A stretch of DNA of 64,000 bases from Streptococcus lutetiensis (GCF_900475675.1 NZ_LS483403.1:1116001-1180000); one strand, 5' to 3'; positions 1 to 9,983 are shown, numbered from the stretch's first letter. The notes: a model not told the origin generated them from the letters alone. Numbers and translations are program-made.

Positions 1-197
1 GTGGTCCTACTAACTCTAACTTCTACCAAGCTGGTAGCACAGACTTGCTTGTTACTTGGCTCTACAACTTAACAGTTACTGCAGCTGACTACAACCTTGC
101 TTCTGTTATCGGTATTCTCATCTTTGTTCTTTCTGCTGTATTTAGTCTCTTGGCTTACACAAGAACAAATTCTTACAAGGAAGGGGTTGCTAAATAA
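1..197 (+). CDS. malF: Maltodextrin ABC transporter permease MalF, C-terminal end (partial)
   Basis: The reading frame beginning at base 3 is open from the window edge to a TAA at 195-197. It gives about 64 residues with one hydrophobic segment (ASVIGILIFVLSAVFSLLAY) and a short charged tail, as in the last transmembrane helix of MalF-type permeases. MalF pairs with MalG in the membrane to import maltodextrins. The stop overlaps the malG start (TAATG), which suggests translational coupling. The family call rests mostly on the adjacent malG, because only the tail is visible. Confidence 0.75.
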   Translation, partial: GPTNSNFYQAGSTDLLVTWLYNLTVTAADYNLASVIGILIFVLSAVFSLLAYTRTNSYKEGVAK

Positions 198-1033
198 TGA
201 AAAACAAAAAACGATTAACACTGACTTTTGTCTATATTTTATTGATTGTTTTATCAATCATCTGGCTCTTTCCAATCGTTTGGGTTGTTCTTACTAGCTT
301 CCGTGGCGAAGGAACAGCATACGTTAACTACTTCATTCCAAAAACTTGGACGCTAGATAATTACATTAAACTATTTACTTCAGATGCCTTTCCATTCGGG
401 CAATGGTTCTTGAATACATTATTCGTCGCTTCTGCTACTTGTGTAATTTCAACATTCATCACCGTTGCTATGGCATACTCACTTAGTCGTATCAAATTCA
501 AACACCGCAATGGTTTTTTGAAATTAGCACTTGTGCTTAATATGTTCCCTGGTTTCATGAGTATGATTGCTGTTTACTACATCTTAAAAGCATTCAACCT
601 TGACCAAACATTGCTTGCGCTTATCCTAGTTTACTCTGCTGGTGCAGCACTTGGATTCTACATTGCTAAAGGATTCTTTGATACAATTCCTTACTCACTC
701 GATGAATCTGCCATGATCGATGGAGCTACTCGCGCTGATATTTTCTTTAAAATCACTCTCCCACTTTCAAAACCAATCATTGTCTACACAGCGCTTATGG
801 CTTTCATCGGTCCTTGGATTGATTTCATCTTTGCTAAGGTTATCCTAGGTGATGCGACAAGTAAATACACTGTTGCCATTGGCCTATTCTCAATGTTGCA
901 ACAAGATACCATCAATGACTGGTTCATGTCATTCACTGCTGGTTCAGTTCTTATCGCTGTTCCAATCACATTGCTCTTCATGTTTATGCAAAAATACTAC
1001 GTTGAAGGCATTACTGGTGGTTCAGTTAAATAA
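197..1033 (+). CDS. malG: Maltodextrin ABC transporter permease MalG
   Basis: A 278-residue inner-membrane permease of the MalFG (carbohydrate uptake 1) family. It starts with a cytoplasmic Lys-rich stretch and a first helix (about residues 10-30), and ends in VEGITGGSVK, typical of MalG. The EAA loop that contacts the ATPase is clear around residues 172-195 (DESAMIDGATRADIFFKITL). Length is normal for the family. The start overlaps the malF stop. Together they would import maltodextrins, which fits the pullulanase gene at the other end of the window. No ATPase gene is visible here; in streptococci the shared MsmK often serves. Confidence 0.9.
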   Translation: MKNKKRLTLTFVYILLIVLSIIWLFPIVWVVLTSFRGEGTAYVNYFIPKTWTLDNYIKLFTSDAFPFGQWFLNTLFVASATCVISTFITVAMAYSLSRIKFKHRNGFLKLALVLNMFPGFMSMIAVYYILKAFNLDQTLLALILVYSAGAALGFYIAKGFFDTIPYSLDESAMIDGATRADIFFKITLPLSKPIIVYTALMAFIGPWIDFIFAKVILGDATSKYTVAIGLFSMLQQDTINDWFMSFTAGSVLIAVPITLLFMFMQKYYVEGITGGSVK

Positions 1034-1074
1034 GAAGAAGTTCAATCTCTTCTCCCTTTCTATTATTAATTATC

Positions 1075-1108
1075 AAAAAAAGCTTGGAACAATTGTCCCA
1101 GGCTTTTT
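1075..1108 (+). terminator. Rho-independent terminator after malG
   Basis: Arms AAAAAGCTTGG and CCAGGCTTTTT pair with one wobble around the loop AACAATTGTC, followed by a T-run. It lies 40 bases after the malG stop and ends the mal operon. Its A-rich left arm could also act on the minus strand for mutX. Confidence 0.8.
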
Positions 1109-1154
1109 GATTGTTTAAAATCTGGTTATTTAATAGGAAGAAAACTTATTATTC

Positions 1155-1619
1155 TTACCAAAATTCGCGTAAGAAATCGTCTTTTAAGCGTTCACGATAA
1201 AAGAGTTCATTGAGGTTATCTTCTTCAAAAACACGTAGCAAATTTAACATGTCATAAGCTAAGTCAAGATTAGGTAAGTCTTTTCTGGCTACCCATTTAA
1301 TTTCTCCCTCATCGGTCGAATGCATCTCACCTTCGAAATCTGATGTACGGTATAGAAAGACTAAGTAACGTTCATCTTCTTTGGTATACCAATGTTTCAT
1401 CCCAACTAACTGAGGATTTTTAATGTTTAAACCTGTTTCTTCTTTAACCTCACGGATAACTGATTCTACCAATCCTTCATGAGCTTCAATATGTCCTCCA
1501 GGAAGAGCATAGCCTGACCAAGGATAACGTTTTGGGTCACGAACCTGCATGACGACATTGCCTTTGCCATCTTTAATTAAGCACATATTAGTTAAAATCA
1601 CACGTTGTGCACGAGACAT
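1155..1619 (-). CDS. mutX: NUDIX hydrolase, MutX/MutT type (8-oxo-dGTP diphosphatase)
   Basis: A 154-residue protein with a full Nudix box at about residues 41-64 (GGHIEAHEGLVESVIREVKE followed by ETGL). That box supplies the metal-binding Glu residues. Streptococcal MutX has the same length and hydrolyses oxidised nucleotides such as 8-oxo-dGTP to limit mutation. It lies 18 bases downstream of uvrB on the same strand, so co-transcription with that repair gene is likely. Substrate is inferred from the family. Confidence 0.85.
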   Translation of the reverse strand: MSRAQRVILTNMCLIKDGKGNVVMQVRDPKRYPWSGYALPGGHIEAHEGLVESVIREVKEETGLNIKNPQLVGMKHWYTKEDERYLVFLYRTSDFEGEMHSTDEGEIKWVARKDLPNLDLAYDMLNLLRVFEEDNLNELFYRERLKDDFLREFW

Positions 1620-1637
1620 TTTCTTACATTTTCCCTT

Positions 1638-3629
1638 CTAATCCATTGCTTTCAATTCCAACACCATATCACGCAATTGAGCAGCGAGCTCGAAATCAAG
1701 CATTTCAGCAGCTTCATGCATTTGTTTTTGAAGTTTCTTGATAGCTTCTTTACGTTCAGTTTTATTCATGCTGCTGTAGTCAGGTGTGTCTTCAGCAACG
1801 TCTGTTTCGTTTGCTTTAGAAATTGAAATCAAATCACGAATATCTTTCTTGATTGTTTGCGGGATAATACCATGTTCTTCATTGTAACGCATTTGAATTT
1901 CACGACGACGTGCCGTCTCATCCATAGCTTTTTGCATAGATTCTGTAATCTTATCAGCATACATAATAACATGTCCTTCGCTATTACGAGCTGCACGACC
2001 AATCGTTTGAATCAGACCTCGTTCATTTCGAAGGAAACCTTCTTTATCCGCATCAAGGATAGCGACCAAGCTAACTTCTGGCACGTCAATCCCTTCACGC
2101 AGCAAATTAATCCCAATCAAAACATCAAAAACACCTAAACGCAAATCACGAATAATCTCGGTACGTTCCAAAGTCTTGATATCTGAGTGCATGTATTTGA
2201 CTTTAACACTCATTTCTTTGAGGTAATCTGTCAAATCTTCTGCCATTTTCTTAGTTAATGTCGTGATAAAGGTACGTTCACCTTTTTCAACACGAGCATT
2301 GATTTCACCAAGAAGGTCATCCATTTGCCCCATCGTCGGACGTACTTCCACTTCAGGATCAAGTAGACCTGTCGGACGGATTATTTGTTCAACGACAGTA
2401 TCGGTTTGTTCTAGTTCATAATCACCAGGTGTCGCTGAGACGTAAACAATTTGGTGAACATGACTTTCAAACTCTTCACGACGAAGCGGACGGTTATCAA
2501 GTGCACTTGGCAAGCGGAAGCCATAGTTAACCAACATTTCCTTACGTGAACGGTCACCATTATACATTCCCTTAATCTGTCCCATAGTCATGTGACTTTC
2601 ATCAACCATAATCAAAAAGTCTTCTGGGAAGAAATCAAGTAGAGTAAATGGTGGCTCACCTTCTGAACGTCCATCCATATAACGAGAATAGTTTTCGACA
2701 CCATTTGTATAGCCCATCTCACGAAGCATTTCGACATCATATTCTGTCCTTTGGCGAATACGCTGTGCTTCAATGAGTTTGCCTTCAGCTTCGAATTGCT
2801 TAACTTGCTCTTTCATTTCTGCTAGAATTTTTTGAATGGCTTCTTCCATGTGTTCTTCATTGGTCATGAAGTGGGTTGCTGGGAAAATCGCCAAATGATC
2901 AACATCACCTAAAACTTTACCTGTCAAGCTTTCGATTTCTCGGATACGGTCAATTTCATCACCGAAGAATTCGACACGAAAGGCATGTTCATCTCGGCTG
3001 GCTGGAAAAATTTCAACCACATCACCGCGCACACGAAAGCGACCACGTTGAAAATCAATGTCATTTCGTTCAAATTGAATATCAACCAAGTCATTTAATA
3101 ATTGGTCACGTGAGATTTCCTGACCTGGACGAAGACTGACGACACTGTCCGCATATTCTTTCGGTGACCCCAAACCATAAATGCATGATACGGACGCAAC
3201 GACAATAACATCATTTCGTTCTAGAAGCGATGACGTTGCTGAGTGGCGTAGCTTATCAATTTCATCATTGACTGAGCTATCTTTTTCAATATAGGTGTCA
3301 CTTGATGGCACATAAGCTTCGGGTTGGTAATAGTCATAGTAAGACACAAAGTACTCAACCGCATTTTCTGGGAAGAATTCCTTGAATTCCCCGTAGAGCT
3401 GACCTGCCAAGGTCTTGTTATGAGCAATAACTAGGGTTGGTTTATTAACTTTAGCAATGACTTGACTCATCGTATAGGTCTTACCAGTACCTGTTGCTCC
3501 GAGAAGAATCTGAGCTTTTTCTCCCCCTTCAATATTATCAACTAAAGTCTCAATTGCCTGTGGCTGATCACCAGAAGGCTCATATTTTGAGACTAATTTA
3601 AAATGATTATCTTCTATTCTATCTATCAT
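1638..3629 (-). CDS. uvrB: Excinuclease ABC subunit B
   Basis: UvrB is the damage-verifying helicase of nucleotide excision repair, acting with UvrA and UvrC. Seen here: Walker A (GATGTGKT), the beta-hairpin region ([17 protein letters not shown]), DESH box (VDESH), motif VI (QTIGRAARN) and the C-terminal UVR domain that meets UvrC ([15 protein letters not shown]). The frame stays open to a TTG at 3641, but I place the start at ATG 3629: GAGGA sits five bases before it, and the resulting 663 residues match streptococcal UvrB. It is followed by mutX. Confidence 0.96.
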   Translation of the reverse strand: MIDRIEDNHFKLVSKYEPSGDQPQAIETLVDNIEGGEKAQILLGATGTGKTYTMSQVIAKVNKPTLVIAHNKTLAGQLYGEFKEFFPENAVEYFVSYYDYYQPEAYVPSSDTYIEKDSSVNDEIDKLRHSATSSLLERNDVIVVASVSCIYGLGSPKEYADSVVSLRPGQEISRDQLLNDLVDIQFERNDIDFQRGRFRVRGDVVEIFPASRDEHAFRVEFFGDEIDRIREIESLTGKVLGDVDHLAIFPATHFMTNEEHMEEAIQKILAEMKEQVKQFEAEGKLIEAQRIRQRTEYDVEMLREMGYTNGVENYSRYMDGRSEGEPPFTLLDFFPEDFLIMVDESHMTMGQIKGMYNGDRSRKEMLVNYGFRLPSALDNRPLRREEFESHVHQIVYVSATPGDYELEQTDTVVEQIIRPTGLLDPEVEVRPTMGQMDDLLGEINARVEKGERTFITTLTKKMAEDLTDYLKEMSVKVKYMHSDIKTLERTEIIRDLRLGVFDVLIGINLLREGIDVPEVSLVAILDADKEGFLRNERGLIQTIGRAARNSEGHVIMYADKITESMQKAMDETARRREIQMRYNEEHGIIPQTIKKDIRDLISISKANETDVAEDTPDYSSMNKTERKEAIKKLQKQMHEAAEMLDFELAAQLRDMVLELKAMD

Positions 3630-3720
3630 AGTATTCCTCAAACTATCTTTATTACCTTCATTTTATCATAAATAAAGGTAAAATACTCCCATTTGATATG
3701 GCTTCTTCTTCACTCTTGCT

Positions 3721-3747
3721 TCTCATGTTAGGTTTTCTAACATGAGA
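3721..3747. repeat. Perfect 11-bp inverted repeat upstream of glnP
   Basis: TCTCATGTTAG and CTAACATGAGA flank a 5-base loop, GTTTT. It lies between the divergent uvrB and glnP genes, before the glnP promoter. No T-run follows on either strand, so a simple terminator is less likely than a regulatory hairpin or operator. Confidence 0.6.
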
Positions 3748-3751
3748 TAAA

Positions 3752-3787
3752 ACTTAAGTTGCTTAAGTGTCTGAATTTTGATATAAT
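3752..3787 (+). promoter_or_regulatory. glnP promoter with inverted repeat over the -35 box
   Basis: TTGCTT (3759-3764) and TATAAT (3782-3787) are 17 bases apart. The -35 box sits inside the inverted repeat ACTTAAG-TTG-CTTAAGT (3752-3768), a good place for a repressor. On the minus strand, 3765-3779 matches the CodY consensus at about 11 of 15 positions, which is weak. The bound regulator is unknown. Confidence 0.6.
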
Positions 3788-3816
3788 TAATGTAATCTAT
3801 TCTAAAGGAGACTAAC

Positions 3817-6021
3817 ATGAAGCACAAATTGAAAGCTATTATGCTAGCAATGGTTTCTGCAATCTTTGTGTTTGGTGCAAATGCTAACGCTGATACAATT
3901 AGTATCGTGTCAGACACAGCTTACGCCCCATTCGAATTCAAAGATTCAGATCAAGTTTATAAAGGTATTGACGTTGACATTATTAACGAAGTCGCAAACC
4001 GAGAAGGTTGGAATATCGATATGACATTCCCTGGTTTCGACGCAGCAGTTAATGCGGTTCAAGCTGGTCAAGCCGATGCCCTTATGGCTGGTACAACAGT
4101 CACAGAAGCTCGTAAAAAAGTCTTCACGTTCTCAGATACTTATTACGATACAGCTGTTGTTGTCTACACTCGTAGTGATGCTAAAGTGTCTAACTATAAA
4201 CAACTGTCAGGTAAAACTGTTGGTGTTAAAAACGGAACTGCTGCACAAGCATTCCTTAAAGAAAATCAAAATAAATATGGCTATAAAATCAAAACTTTTG
4301 ATACAAGCGACTTGATGAACAACAGCCTAGATGCTGGTTCTATCTACGCTGCTATGGATGACCAACCTGTTGTCCAATACGCTATTAGCCAAGGTAAAAA
4401 CTACGCTATCAACATCGACGGTGAAAAAGTCGGAAGCTTCGCTTTTGCTGTTAAAAAAGGAAGCAAATACGAATACCTCATCGACGAATTTAACCAAGCT
4501 TTTGCTGAAATGAAAAAAGATGGTACTTACGATGCTATCATGGCAAAATGGCTCGGTGATTCTGATAAAGCTGCTGATCAATCAAGTGTTGTTGCCTCAA
4601 GCAGCCTAAAATTATCTGGTGACGCTTCTGCAAAAGCAACTCCAGTCAAATCAAGTTATAAAATCGTTATGGATTCTTCATTTGCCCCATTTGAATACCA
4701 AAATGACTCAGGTAAATATGAAGGAATCGACGTTGACTTAATCAAAGCTATCGCAAAACAACAAGGTTTTAACATTGAAATCTCAAACCCAGGTTTTGAT
4801 GCAGCACTTAACGCTGTCCAAACTGGTCAAGCTGATGGTGTTATGGCTGGTATGTCAATCACTGATGCGCGTAAAGAAATCTTTGATTTCTCAGATGCTT
4901 ACTACACTTCAAACATCTTGCTTGCTGTTAAAAAGGAAAGCTCAGTAAAATCATACGATGACTTAAGCGGTAAAACTGTTGGTGCCAAAAATGGTACATC
5001 ATCTTACACATGGTTGTCAGAACACGCTGCTCAATACGGCTACACACTTCGTGCCTTTGATGAAGCATCTACAATGTATGATAGTTTGAACTCTGGTTCA
5101 ATCGAAGCCCTTATGGATGATGAAGCTGTCCTTCGTTATGCTATCAAACAAGGTCGTAACTTTGATACACCAATCGATGGTGAAAAATCTGGTGAATACG
5201 GATTTGCCGTAAACAAAGGCGCTAACCCAGAATTGCTTGAAATGTTCAACAACGGTCTTGCTGCACTTGTCAAATCAGGTGAATACGATAAAATCGTAAG
5301 CAAATACCTTGGTTCAACTGATTCTAAAAAATCAACATCATCAAGCGTTGATGAAACAACAATTTGGGGACTTATCAAAAACAACTACTCACAATTACTT
5401 ACAGGTCTTGGAACAACTCTTAGTCTAACACTAATTTCATTTGCAATCGCTATGGTTATCGGTATCATCTTTGGTATGATGGCAGTTGCTCCAAACAAAG
5501 TCCTTCGTACAATTTCAGCAATCTTTGTTGACGTCGTACGTGGTATTCCATTGATGATTGTTGCTGCATTCATCTTCTGGGGAATTCCGAACCTCATTGA
5601 ATCAATGACAGGACACCAAAGCCCAATCAATGACTTCCTTGCTGCTACTATCGCTCTTTCATTGAATGCTGGTGCTTATATCGCTGAAATCGTTCGTGGT
5701 GGTATTGAAGCTGTTCCAAAAGGACAAATGGAAGCAAGTCGAAGCCTTGGTATTTCATACGGTAAGACAATGAAAAAAGTTATCTTGCCACAAGCAGTTC
5801 GTTTAATGTTACCAAACTTCATCAACCAATTTGTTATCTCACTTAAAGATACAACAATCGTTTCTGCAATTGGTCTTGTTGAACTCTTCCAAACTGGTAA
5901 AATCATTATTGCACGTAACTACCAATCATTCCGAATGTACGCTATCTTAGCAATCATCTACCTTGTAATGATCACCCTTTTGACTCGTTTAGCAAAACGT
6001 CTAGAAAAGAGGCTTAAATAA
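3817..6021 (+). CDS. glnP: Glutamine-type amino acid ABC transporter, two binding domains fused to permease
   Basis: A 734-residue protein of the GlnP type known from Lactococcus GlnPQ. A signal peptide (residues 1-25, ending ANANA) is followed by two tandem family 3 solute-binding domains (about 27-250 and 285-500), each with the APFEF/APFEY start and FSDTYY/FSDAYY strand. A Ser/Asp linker leads to the membrane domain (about 515-734), with its EAA loop near [27 protein letters not shown] precedes the ATG. The stop overlaps the glnQ start (TAATG). Likely substrates are glutamine, glutamate or asparagine; the exact one cannot be read from sequence. Confidence 0.9.
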   Translation: MKHKLKAIMLAMVSAIFVFGANANADTISIVSDTAYAPFEFKDSDQVYKGIDVDIINEVANREGWNIDMTFPGFDAAVNAVQAGQADALMAGTTVTEARKKVFTFSDTYYDTAVVVYTRSDAKVSNYKQLSGKTVGVKNGTAAQAFLKENQNKYGYKIKTFDTSDLMNNSLDAGSIYAAMDDQPVVQYAISQGKNYAINIDGEKVGSFAFAVKKGSKYEYLIDEFNQAFAEMKKDGTYDAIMAKWLGDSDKAADQSSVVASSSLKLSGDASAKATPVKSSYKIVMDSSFAPFEYQNDSGKYEGIDVDLIKAIAKQQGFNIEISNPGFDAALNAVQTGQADGVMAGMSITDARKEIFDFSDAYYTSNILLAVKKESSVKSYDDLSGKTVGAKNGTSSYTWLSEHAAQYGYTLRAFDEASTMYDSLNSGSIEALMDDEAVLRYAIKQGRNFDTPIDGEKSGEYGFAVNKGANPELLEMFNNGLAALVKSGEYDKIVSKYLGSTDSKKSTSSSVDETTIWGLIKNNYSQLLTGLGTTLSLTLISFAIAMVIGIIFGMMAVAPNKVLRTISAIFVDVVRGIPLMIVAAFIFWGIPNLIESMTGHQSPINDFLAATIALSLNAGAYIAEIVRGGIEAVPKGQMEASRSLGISYGKTMKKVILPQAVRLMLPNFINQFVISLKDTTIVSAIGLVELFQTGKIIIARNYQSFRMYAILAIIYLVMITLLTRLAKRLEKRLK

Positions 6022-6761
6022 TGGCAGAATTAAAAATTGATGTACAAGATTTGCATAAATCTTATGGAGATAATGAAGTCTTAAAAGGAATTACAACACA
6101 ATTCCACGAAGGTGATGTTGTCTGCATCATTGGACCTTCTGGTTCTGGTAAATCAACTTTCCTTCGTACGCTTAACCTTCTTGAAACAATCACAAGTGGT
6201 AAAGTCATTGTCGACGGTTATGAACTATCTGATCCAAATACTGACGTCGATAAAGTTCGTGAAAACATCGGTATGGTATTCCAACACTTCAACCTTTTCC
6301 CACACATGACTGTTCTTGAAAACATCACTTTCGCTCCTATCGAATTAGGAAAAGAAAGCAAAGAAAATGCTGAAAAACACGCTATGGAACTTCTTGCAAA
6401 AGTTGGTCTTGCTGATAAACGCGATGCCAAACCAGATAGCCTATCTGGTGGTCAAAAACAACGTGTCGCTATCGCACGTAGCTTGGCAATGAATCCTGAT
6501 ATCATGCTCTTTGACGAACCAACTTCTGCACTTGACCCAGAAATGGTTGGTGACGTTCTTGGTGTTATGAAAGACTTGGCAGAGCAAGGCATGACCATGT
6601 TAATCGTTACTCACGAAATGGGATTTGCTCGTAAAGTTGCCAACCGTGTCATCTTTACAGACGGTGGACAATTTATTGAAGATGGAACACCAGAGCAAAT
6701 CTTTGATAACCCACAACACCCACGTCTAAAAGACTTCTTGAACAAAGTATTGAACGTCTAA
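6021..6761 (+). CDS. glnQ: Amino acid ABC transporter ATP-binding protein
   Basis: A 246-residue ATPase that powers the adjacent GlnP permease at the inner face of the membrane. It has Walker A (GPSGSGKST), Q-loop ([12 protein letters not shown]), ABC signature ([14 protein letters not shown]), Walker B ([12 protein letters not shown]) and switch His (VTHEMGFA). Length is normal for polar amino acid ABC ATPases. The start overlaps the glnP stop, so the two form a coupled operon closed by the terminator just downstream. Confidence 0.94.
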   Translation: MAELKIDVQDLHKSYGDNEVLKGITTQFHEGDVVCIIGPSGSGKSTFLRTLNLLETITSGKVIVDGYELSDPNTDVDKVRENIGMVFQHFNLFPHMTVLENITFAPIELGKESKENAEKHAMELLAKVGLADKRDAKPDSLSGGQKQRVAIARSLAMNPDIMLFDEPTSALDPEMVGDVLGVMKDLAEQGMTMLIVTHEMGFARKVANRVIFTDGGQFIEDGTPEQIFDNPQHPRLKDFLNKVLNV

Positions 6762-6764
6762 TAA

Positions 6765-6800
6765 ATCAAAAAACTAGGTTTTAAGACCTAGTTTTTTGAT
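6765..6800 (+). terminator. Terminator after glnPQ
   Basis: Perfect 14-bp arms ATCAAAAAACTAGG / CCTAGTTTTTTGAT around an 8-base loop, starting four bases after the glnQ stop. The T-run lies inside the right arm. Confidence 0.9.
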
Positions 6801-7066
6801 GCCTTCATATTGACCAAATGACAATATTTTCTTTTAACAATCTTTATTAAAACTTTGACTTCCATTTTTGCTTTTGGTAGACTGAAGGTAAATTATCAAG
6901 ATAAGCTACAAACTAAACCTCACCCTAATAGCTTAGGGATTACCTCACTTATATTGATAGAAAACTCCTTTTTAAGCGAGATAAGAGCGCCAAGGTAGCA
7001 AATCCATAACTTTTTTCTGTGTAAAATCAGTAGGCAACTACTGTTTAATATAAGGAGGACTTTTAT
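6801..7066 (+). promoter_or_regulatory. Upstream region of the broken rubrerythrin gene
   Basis: A 266-base non-coding stretch. A -35-like TTGACT occurs near 6854 but its -10 is weak. A 6-bp inverted repeat CAGTAG-GCAA-CTACTG lies at 7028-7043, just before a ribosome binding site (AGGAGG). It could be an operator for a peroxide or redox regulator, but nothing identifies which. Confidence 0.35.
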
Positions 7067-7601
7067 ATGTCTAAGTATACTGGTACTCAAAACGAAAAAA
7101 ATTTATAAGCTGCATTTGCTGGTGAATCTCAAGCACGCAACAAATACACTTTCTTTGCTTCAAGAGCAAAAAAATGGCTTTGAACAAATCGCAGAACTTT
7201 TCTTGAAGACTGCTGACAACGAAAAAGAACACGCCAAAATGTGGTATAAAGAACTCTTTGGCATCGGTGATACTGCCGAAAACTTGGAAACTGCTGCAGA
7301 TGGTGAAAACTACGAATGGACAGATATGTACGTTGAATTCGCCAAAACAGCCGAAGAAGAAGGTTTCCCTCAACTTGCTAAAAAATTCCTCATGGTTGCT
7401 GAAATTGAAAAGCACCACGAAGAACGCTACCGTGCTCTTCTCAAAAATATCGAAACTGCTACGGTCTTTAAAAGGGGCGAAGTTAAGATTTCGGAATGCC
7501 GCAACTGTGGTCACATTATTATTGGTACAAAAGCACCAAAAGTTTGCCCAGTCTGCGCTCACGCTCAATCCTACTTCGAAGTTCGAGCTGAAAATTATTA
7601 A
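7067..7601 (+). pseudogene. rbr: Rubrerythrin, broken by a stop and a frameshift
   Basis: Rubrerythrin is a non-haem di-iron peroxidase that protects anaerobes and microaerophiles. Translation starts well (AGGAGG then ATG 7067, reading [13 protein letters not shown]) but meets TAA at 7106-7108. There the family has Glu, so GAA to TAA is the simplest change. The frame continues with [20 protein letters not shown], then a run of seven A bases (about 7168-7174) shifts it. The rest is well preserved: ferritin-like helices ([17 protein letters not shown], [10 protein letters not shown]) and a C-terminal rubredoxin knuckle with CRNCGH and CPVC. Two separate lesions argue for real loss rather than one read error. 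Confidence 0.88.
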
Positions 7602-7606
7602 TTTCA

Positions 7607-7636
7607 AAAATCCTCAGCTTTTTGACTGGGGATTTT
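7607..7636 (+). terminator. Terminator after rubrerythrin remnant
   Basis: AAAATCCTCAG pairs with CTGGGGATTTT (one wobble) around CTTTTTGA, ending in Ts. It starts six bases after the rbr stop. Confidence 0.75.
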
Positions 7637-7691
7637 CGTATATTCTTTGACAAAAAGAGCATCCTTTTCCTAAAATGAAAGCAAATCAAGT

Positions 7692-7830
7692 AGGAGGATA
7701 TTTAACGATGAACAACTAAGAGCAAAACGTTTTGGTATACCATATCAGGTTTTGTTTTTAGTGCACTTCTCTATTCTCTTGCTTATCCATCAGGCGTGTT
7801 GGGTATTTTTAATGTTGACCATAATGAGAT
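7692..7830 (+). pseudogene. Possible remnant of a small membrane protein gene
   Basis: A strong ribosome binding site (AGGAGG, 7692-7697) precedes ATG 7708, which stops after three codons (ATG AAC AAC TAA). The next frame is open and reads TKSKTFWYTISGFVFSALLY then SLAYPSGVLGIFNVDHNE, which looks like an N-terminal membrane segment. A one-base shift after the start codon would explain it. I do not recognise the family. A strong terminator follows at once, so a leader peptide or attenuator is the alternative reading. Confidence 0.35.
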
Positions 7831-7831
7831 T

Positions 7832-7866
7832 CACACTCTACCTACTATGGTAGAGTGTGTTTTTTT
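7832..7866 (+). terminator. Strong terminator in the 7.7-7.9 kb gap
   Basis: Perfect 11-bp arms CACACTCTACC / GGTAGAGTGTG with loop TACTAT and seven Ts. It closes whatever unit begins near 7690. The following stretch to 7948 holds only a 15-codon ORF (7880-7927) that I cannot support as a gene. Confidence 0.85.
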
Positions 7867-7948
7867 GAAAGAGAGGCTCTTATGCTAAAAATTAATCAGT
7901 TAAAATATTTCACTGCTTACCTCAGTTAACAACAGCTATAACAACAAC

Positions 7949-7977
7949 TAAAAAAGCCCAGCCAAGAAGCTGAGCTT
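7949..7977 (-). terminator. Terminator after the 60-residue gene
   Basis: On the minus strand AAGCTCAGC pairs with GCTGGGCTT (one wobble) around TTCTTG, followed by Ts. It lies 16 bases beyond the stop of the 7993-8175 gene. Confidence 0.75.
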
Positions 7978-7992
7978 AAGTAGGGGTACAGA

Positions 7993-8175
7993 TTAAGATT
8001 CTTGGTCTTCTGCTTCGCCTGCTTTTTCTTTAGCTAATTTTTCGCGCTCCAAACGCAAACGTCGATTTGGATTAAGAGTATTGAAAAGTTCTTCTAGCTT
8101 TTCAGCATTCCAAACATCGGCTGCTGATACAAAATTACCATCTTTATCTCGAAAAGATATCGGTTTATCACCCAT
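7993..8175 (-). CDS. Conserved hypothetical protein, 60 residues
   Basis: The frame extends to 8301, but GGGAGG five bases before ATG 8175 fixes the start (MGDKPISFRDKDGNFVSAAD). The product is small, soluble and charged, with an acidic/Lys-rich helical tail (LEREKLAKEKAGEAEDQES). It has no membrane segment or known catalytic motif. I believe similar small proteins occur near obgE in other streptococci, but I cannot name a function. Confidence 0.7.
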   Translation of the reverse strand: MGDKPISFRDKDGNFVSAADVWNAEKLEELFNTLNPNRRLRLEREKLAKEKAGEAEDQES

Positions 8176-8368
8176 AAGAACCTCCCATTTAAATATATCT
8201 ATAAAACTTGTTATCGTTGATAAACACCCGCTACTACGTAAAATACTAATCCATTTTCGAACTAGTAAGATGCCTAGGCAACGCTCCATAGAGCTTGCCA
8301 CAACTGTTAATTAGTATACCAATTAGTAACAGCTAACATATCAATCAAACACGTCCTACGAGCCTAGC

Positions 8369-8415
8369 AAAAAAGGGAATTTTATCTAGAGCTCATTGTT
8401 CTTCGTTAAAATTCC
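8369..8415 (-). terminator. Terminator after obgE
   Basis: Minus-strand arms GGAATTTTA / TAAAATTCC with a long 22-base loop, followed by CTTTTTT. It lies 40 bases downstream of obgE. The rest of 8176-8455 shows no gene or other clear signal. Confidence 0.7.
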
Positions 8416-8455
8416 TATTTTTGCTTTGCTCGCTTAACGGACTTTGTATCTTATA

Positions 8456-9769
8456 TTAATCCACGAATTCGAATTCGAAGTTACCAATACGAACGATATC
8501 TCCGTCTTTAGCACCGCGTTCACGAAGGGCTTCATCGACACCCATACCGCGCAATTGACGGGCAAATTTCATAACTGATTCATCACGTTCCATATTTGTC
8601 ATGACAAAGAGTTTTTCAAGTTTTTCACCTGACAATACCCAAGCAGCATCGTTATCACGTGAAATTTCAAACGGACGTTCGTCTGGATCAAATCCGTAGT
8701 AAACTTCTTCACCAATCATGTCATCTTCAGTGTAAAGCAAGAATTCATCAGTCTTATCAAGCAATTCTGCTGTTGCTTCCATCAGATTTTCCAAACCTTG
8801 GTGAGCTAAGCTTGAAATTGGAAAAATCATTGGCATTTCATCGAAATCATCGTAATTTGCTGCCAATTTTTCTTTGAAGACTTTCAAGTTTTCCTCTGCT
8901 TCTGGCATGTCCATTTTGTTAGCAACGATGATTTGTGGACGTTCCATCAAACGAAGGTTGTAAGTTTCAAGTTCATTATTGATTGAAACATAATCTTCGT
9001 AAGGGTCACGACCTTCACTTGCTGACATGTCGATAACGTGCAAGATAACACGTGTACGCTCGATGTGACGAAGGAATTGTGTTCCAAGACCTACACCTTG
9101 TGAAGCTCCTTCAATTAATCCTGGAAGGTCAGCCATAGCAAAGCTGTCACCTGATTTTGTGCGAACCATACCAAGGTTAGGCACAATTGTTGTAAAGTGA
9201 TAAGCACCGATTTTGGGTTTAGCAGCTGTAACAACACTTAGTAATGTAGATTTACCAACTGATGGGAACCCAACCAAACCAACATCAGCCAAGATTTTTA
9301 ATTCAAGTTGAAGTTCACGTTCTTCACCTGGTTCACCATTTTCGGCAATTTCTGGTGCAGGGTTACGTGGTGTCGCAAAGCGGATGTTACCACGTCCACC
9401 GCGTCCACCATGAGCCACAACAAATTCTTGACCATTTTCAACAAGGTCAGTGATAACTTTATTTGTCTCAGCATCACGAACAGTTGTTCCTTGTGGGACA
9501 CGAACAATAAGGTCTTCTGCACCACGTCCGTGCATTCCTTTTGTCATCCCTTTTTCACCAGATTTAGCTTTAAAAATACGGTTGTAACGGAAGTCCATCA
9601 ATGTACGAAGTCCTTCGTCAACTTTAAAGATGACTGAACCACCTTTACCACCGTCACCTCCCCAAGGACCGCCATTAGGGACATATTTTTCACGACGGAA
9701 GGCAACCATGCCATCACCACCACGACCAGCTTTAACGCTGATTTTGGCAGTATCTAAAAACATACTCAT
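8456..9769 (-). CDS. obgE: GTPase ObgE/CgtA
   Basis: Obg is an essential GTPase tied to 50S ribosome assembly and stress control. The 437-residue protein has the Gly-rich Obg fold (residues 1-158, with repeats such as GGRGGRGN), the G domain ([26 protein letters not shown]) and a C-terminal OCT domain (about 360-437). Length fits streptococcal Obg. Residues M1 and M3 are both possible starts. It appears monocistronic, with a terminator on each side. Confidence 0.96.
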   Translation of the reverse strand: MSMFLDTAKISVKAGRGGDGMVAFRREKYVPNGGPWGGDGGKGGSVIFKVDEGLRTLMDFRYNRIFKAKSGEKGMTKGMHGRGAEDLIVRVPQGTTVRDAETNKVITDLVENGQEFVVAHGGRGGRGNIRFATPRNPAPEIAENGEPGEERELQLELKILADVGLVGFPSVGKSTLLSVVTAAKPKIGAYHFTTIVPNLGMVRTKSGDSFAMADLPGLIEGASQGVGLGTQFLRHIERTRVILHVIDMSASEGRDPYEDYVSINNELETYNLRLMERPQIIVANKMDMPEAEENLKVFKEKLAANYDDFDEMPMIFPISSLAHQGLENLMEATAELLDKTDEFLLYTEDDMIGEEVYYGFDPDERPFEISRDNDAAWVLSGEKLEKLFVMTNMERDESVMKFARQLRGMGVDEALRERGAKDGDIVRIGNFEFEFVD

Positions 9770-9829
9770 TATTAATTCCTATTCTTTCATTGTAATAACA
9801 ATTGCATTAAAATTGGATGTGCAAAAGCA

Positions 9830-9852
9830 TAAAAAAACGCCTCTTCAGCGTT
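9830..9852 (-). terminator. Terminator after the DUF4044 gene
   Basis: Minus-strand hairpin AACGC-TGAAGAG-GCGTT followed by seven Ts, overlapping the 9855-9983 stop region. Confidence 0.75.
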
Positions 9853-9854
9853 CT

Positions 9855-9983
9855 TTAAATAATTGAACCAATAGCAGTCGCAATAAGACCACCTACAGTT
9901 ACTAGAACCATTAAGATAACAACTACTAAAGTCAGTTTTTCAAACGCTGTTTTTTTACGTGGTCCGTTTTCACCAAATGCCAC
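9855..9983 (-). CDS. Small membrane protein, DUF4044 type
   Basis: A 42-residue ORF starting at GTG 9983, preceded by GAGGTG. It begins MAFGENGPRKKTAFEKLT, then has one hydrophobic helix (LVVVILMVLVTVGGLIATAI). The N-terminal charged motif followed by a single helix is the pattern of the streptococcal DUF4044 family. Function is unknown. A membrane location with the N-terminus inside follows from the Lys/Arg cluster. Confidence 0.8.
   Translation of the reverse strand: MAFGENGPRKKTAFEKLTLVVVILMVLVTVGGLIATAIGSII

Noticed and set aside
7071..7607. 178-codon minus-strand ORF over the rubrerythrin remnant
   Set aside because: It is the antisense shadow of the ferritin/rubredoxin coding sequence, rich in Phe and Cys, without a start signal.
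7880..7927. 15-codon ORF (MLKINQLKYFTAYLS), resembling a LysR start
   Set aside because: Too short and without any continuation; similarity to KINQLKYF-type LysR starts may be chance.
8176..8301. Upstream extension of the 60-residue protein to 102 residues
   Set aside because: GGGAGG directly precedes ATG 8175, and the extension has no family-like sequence.
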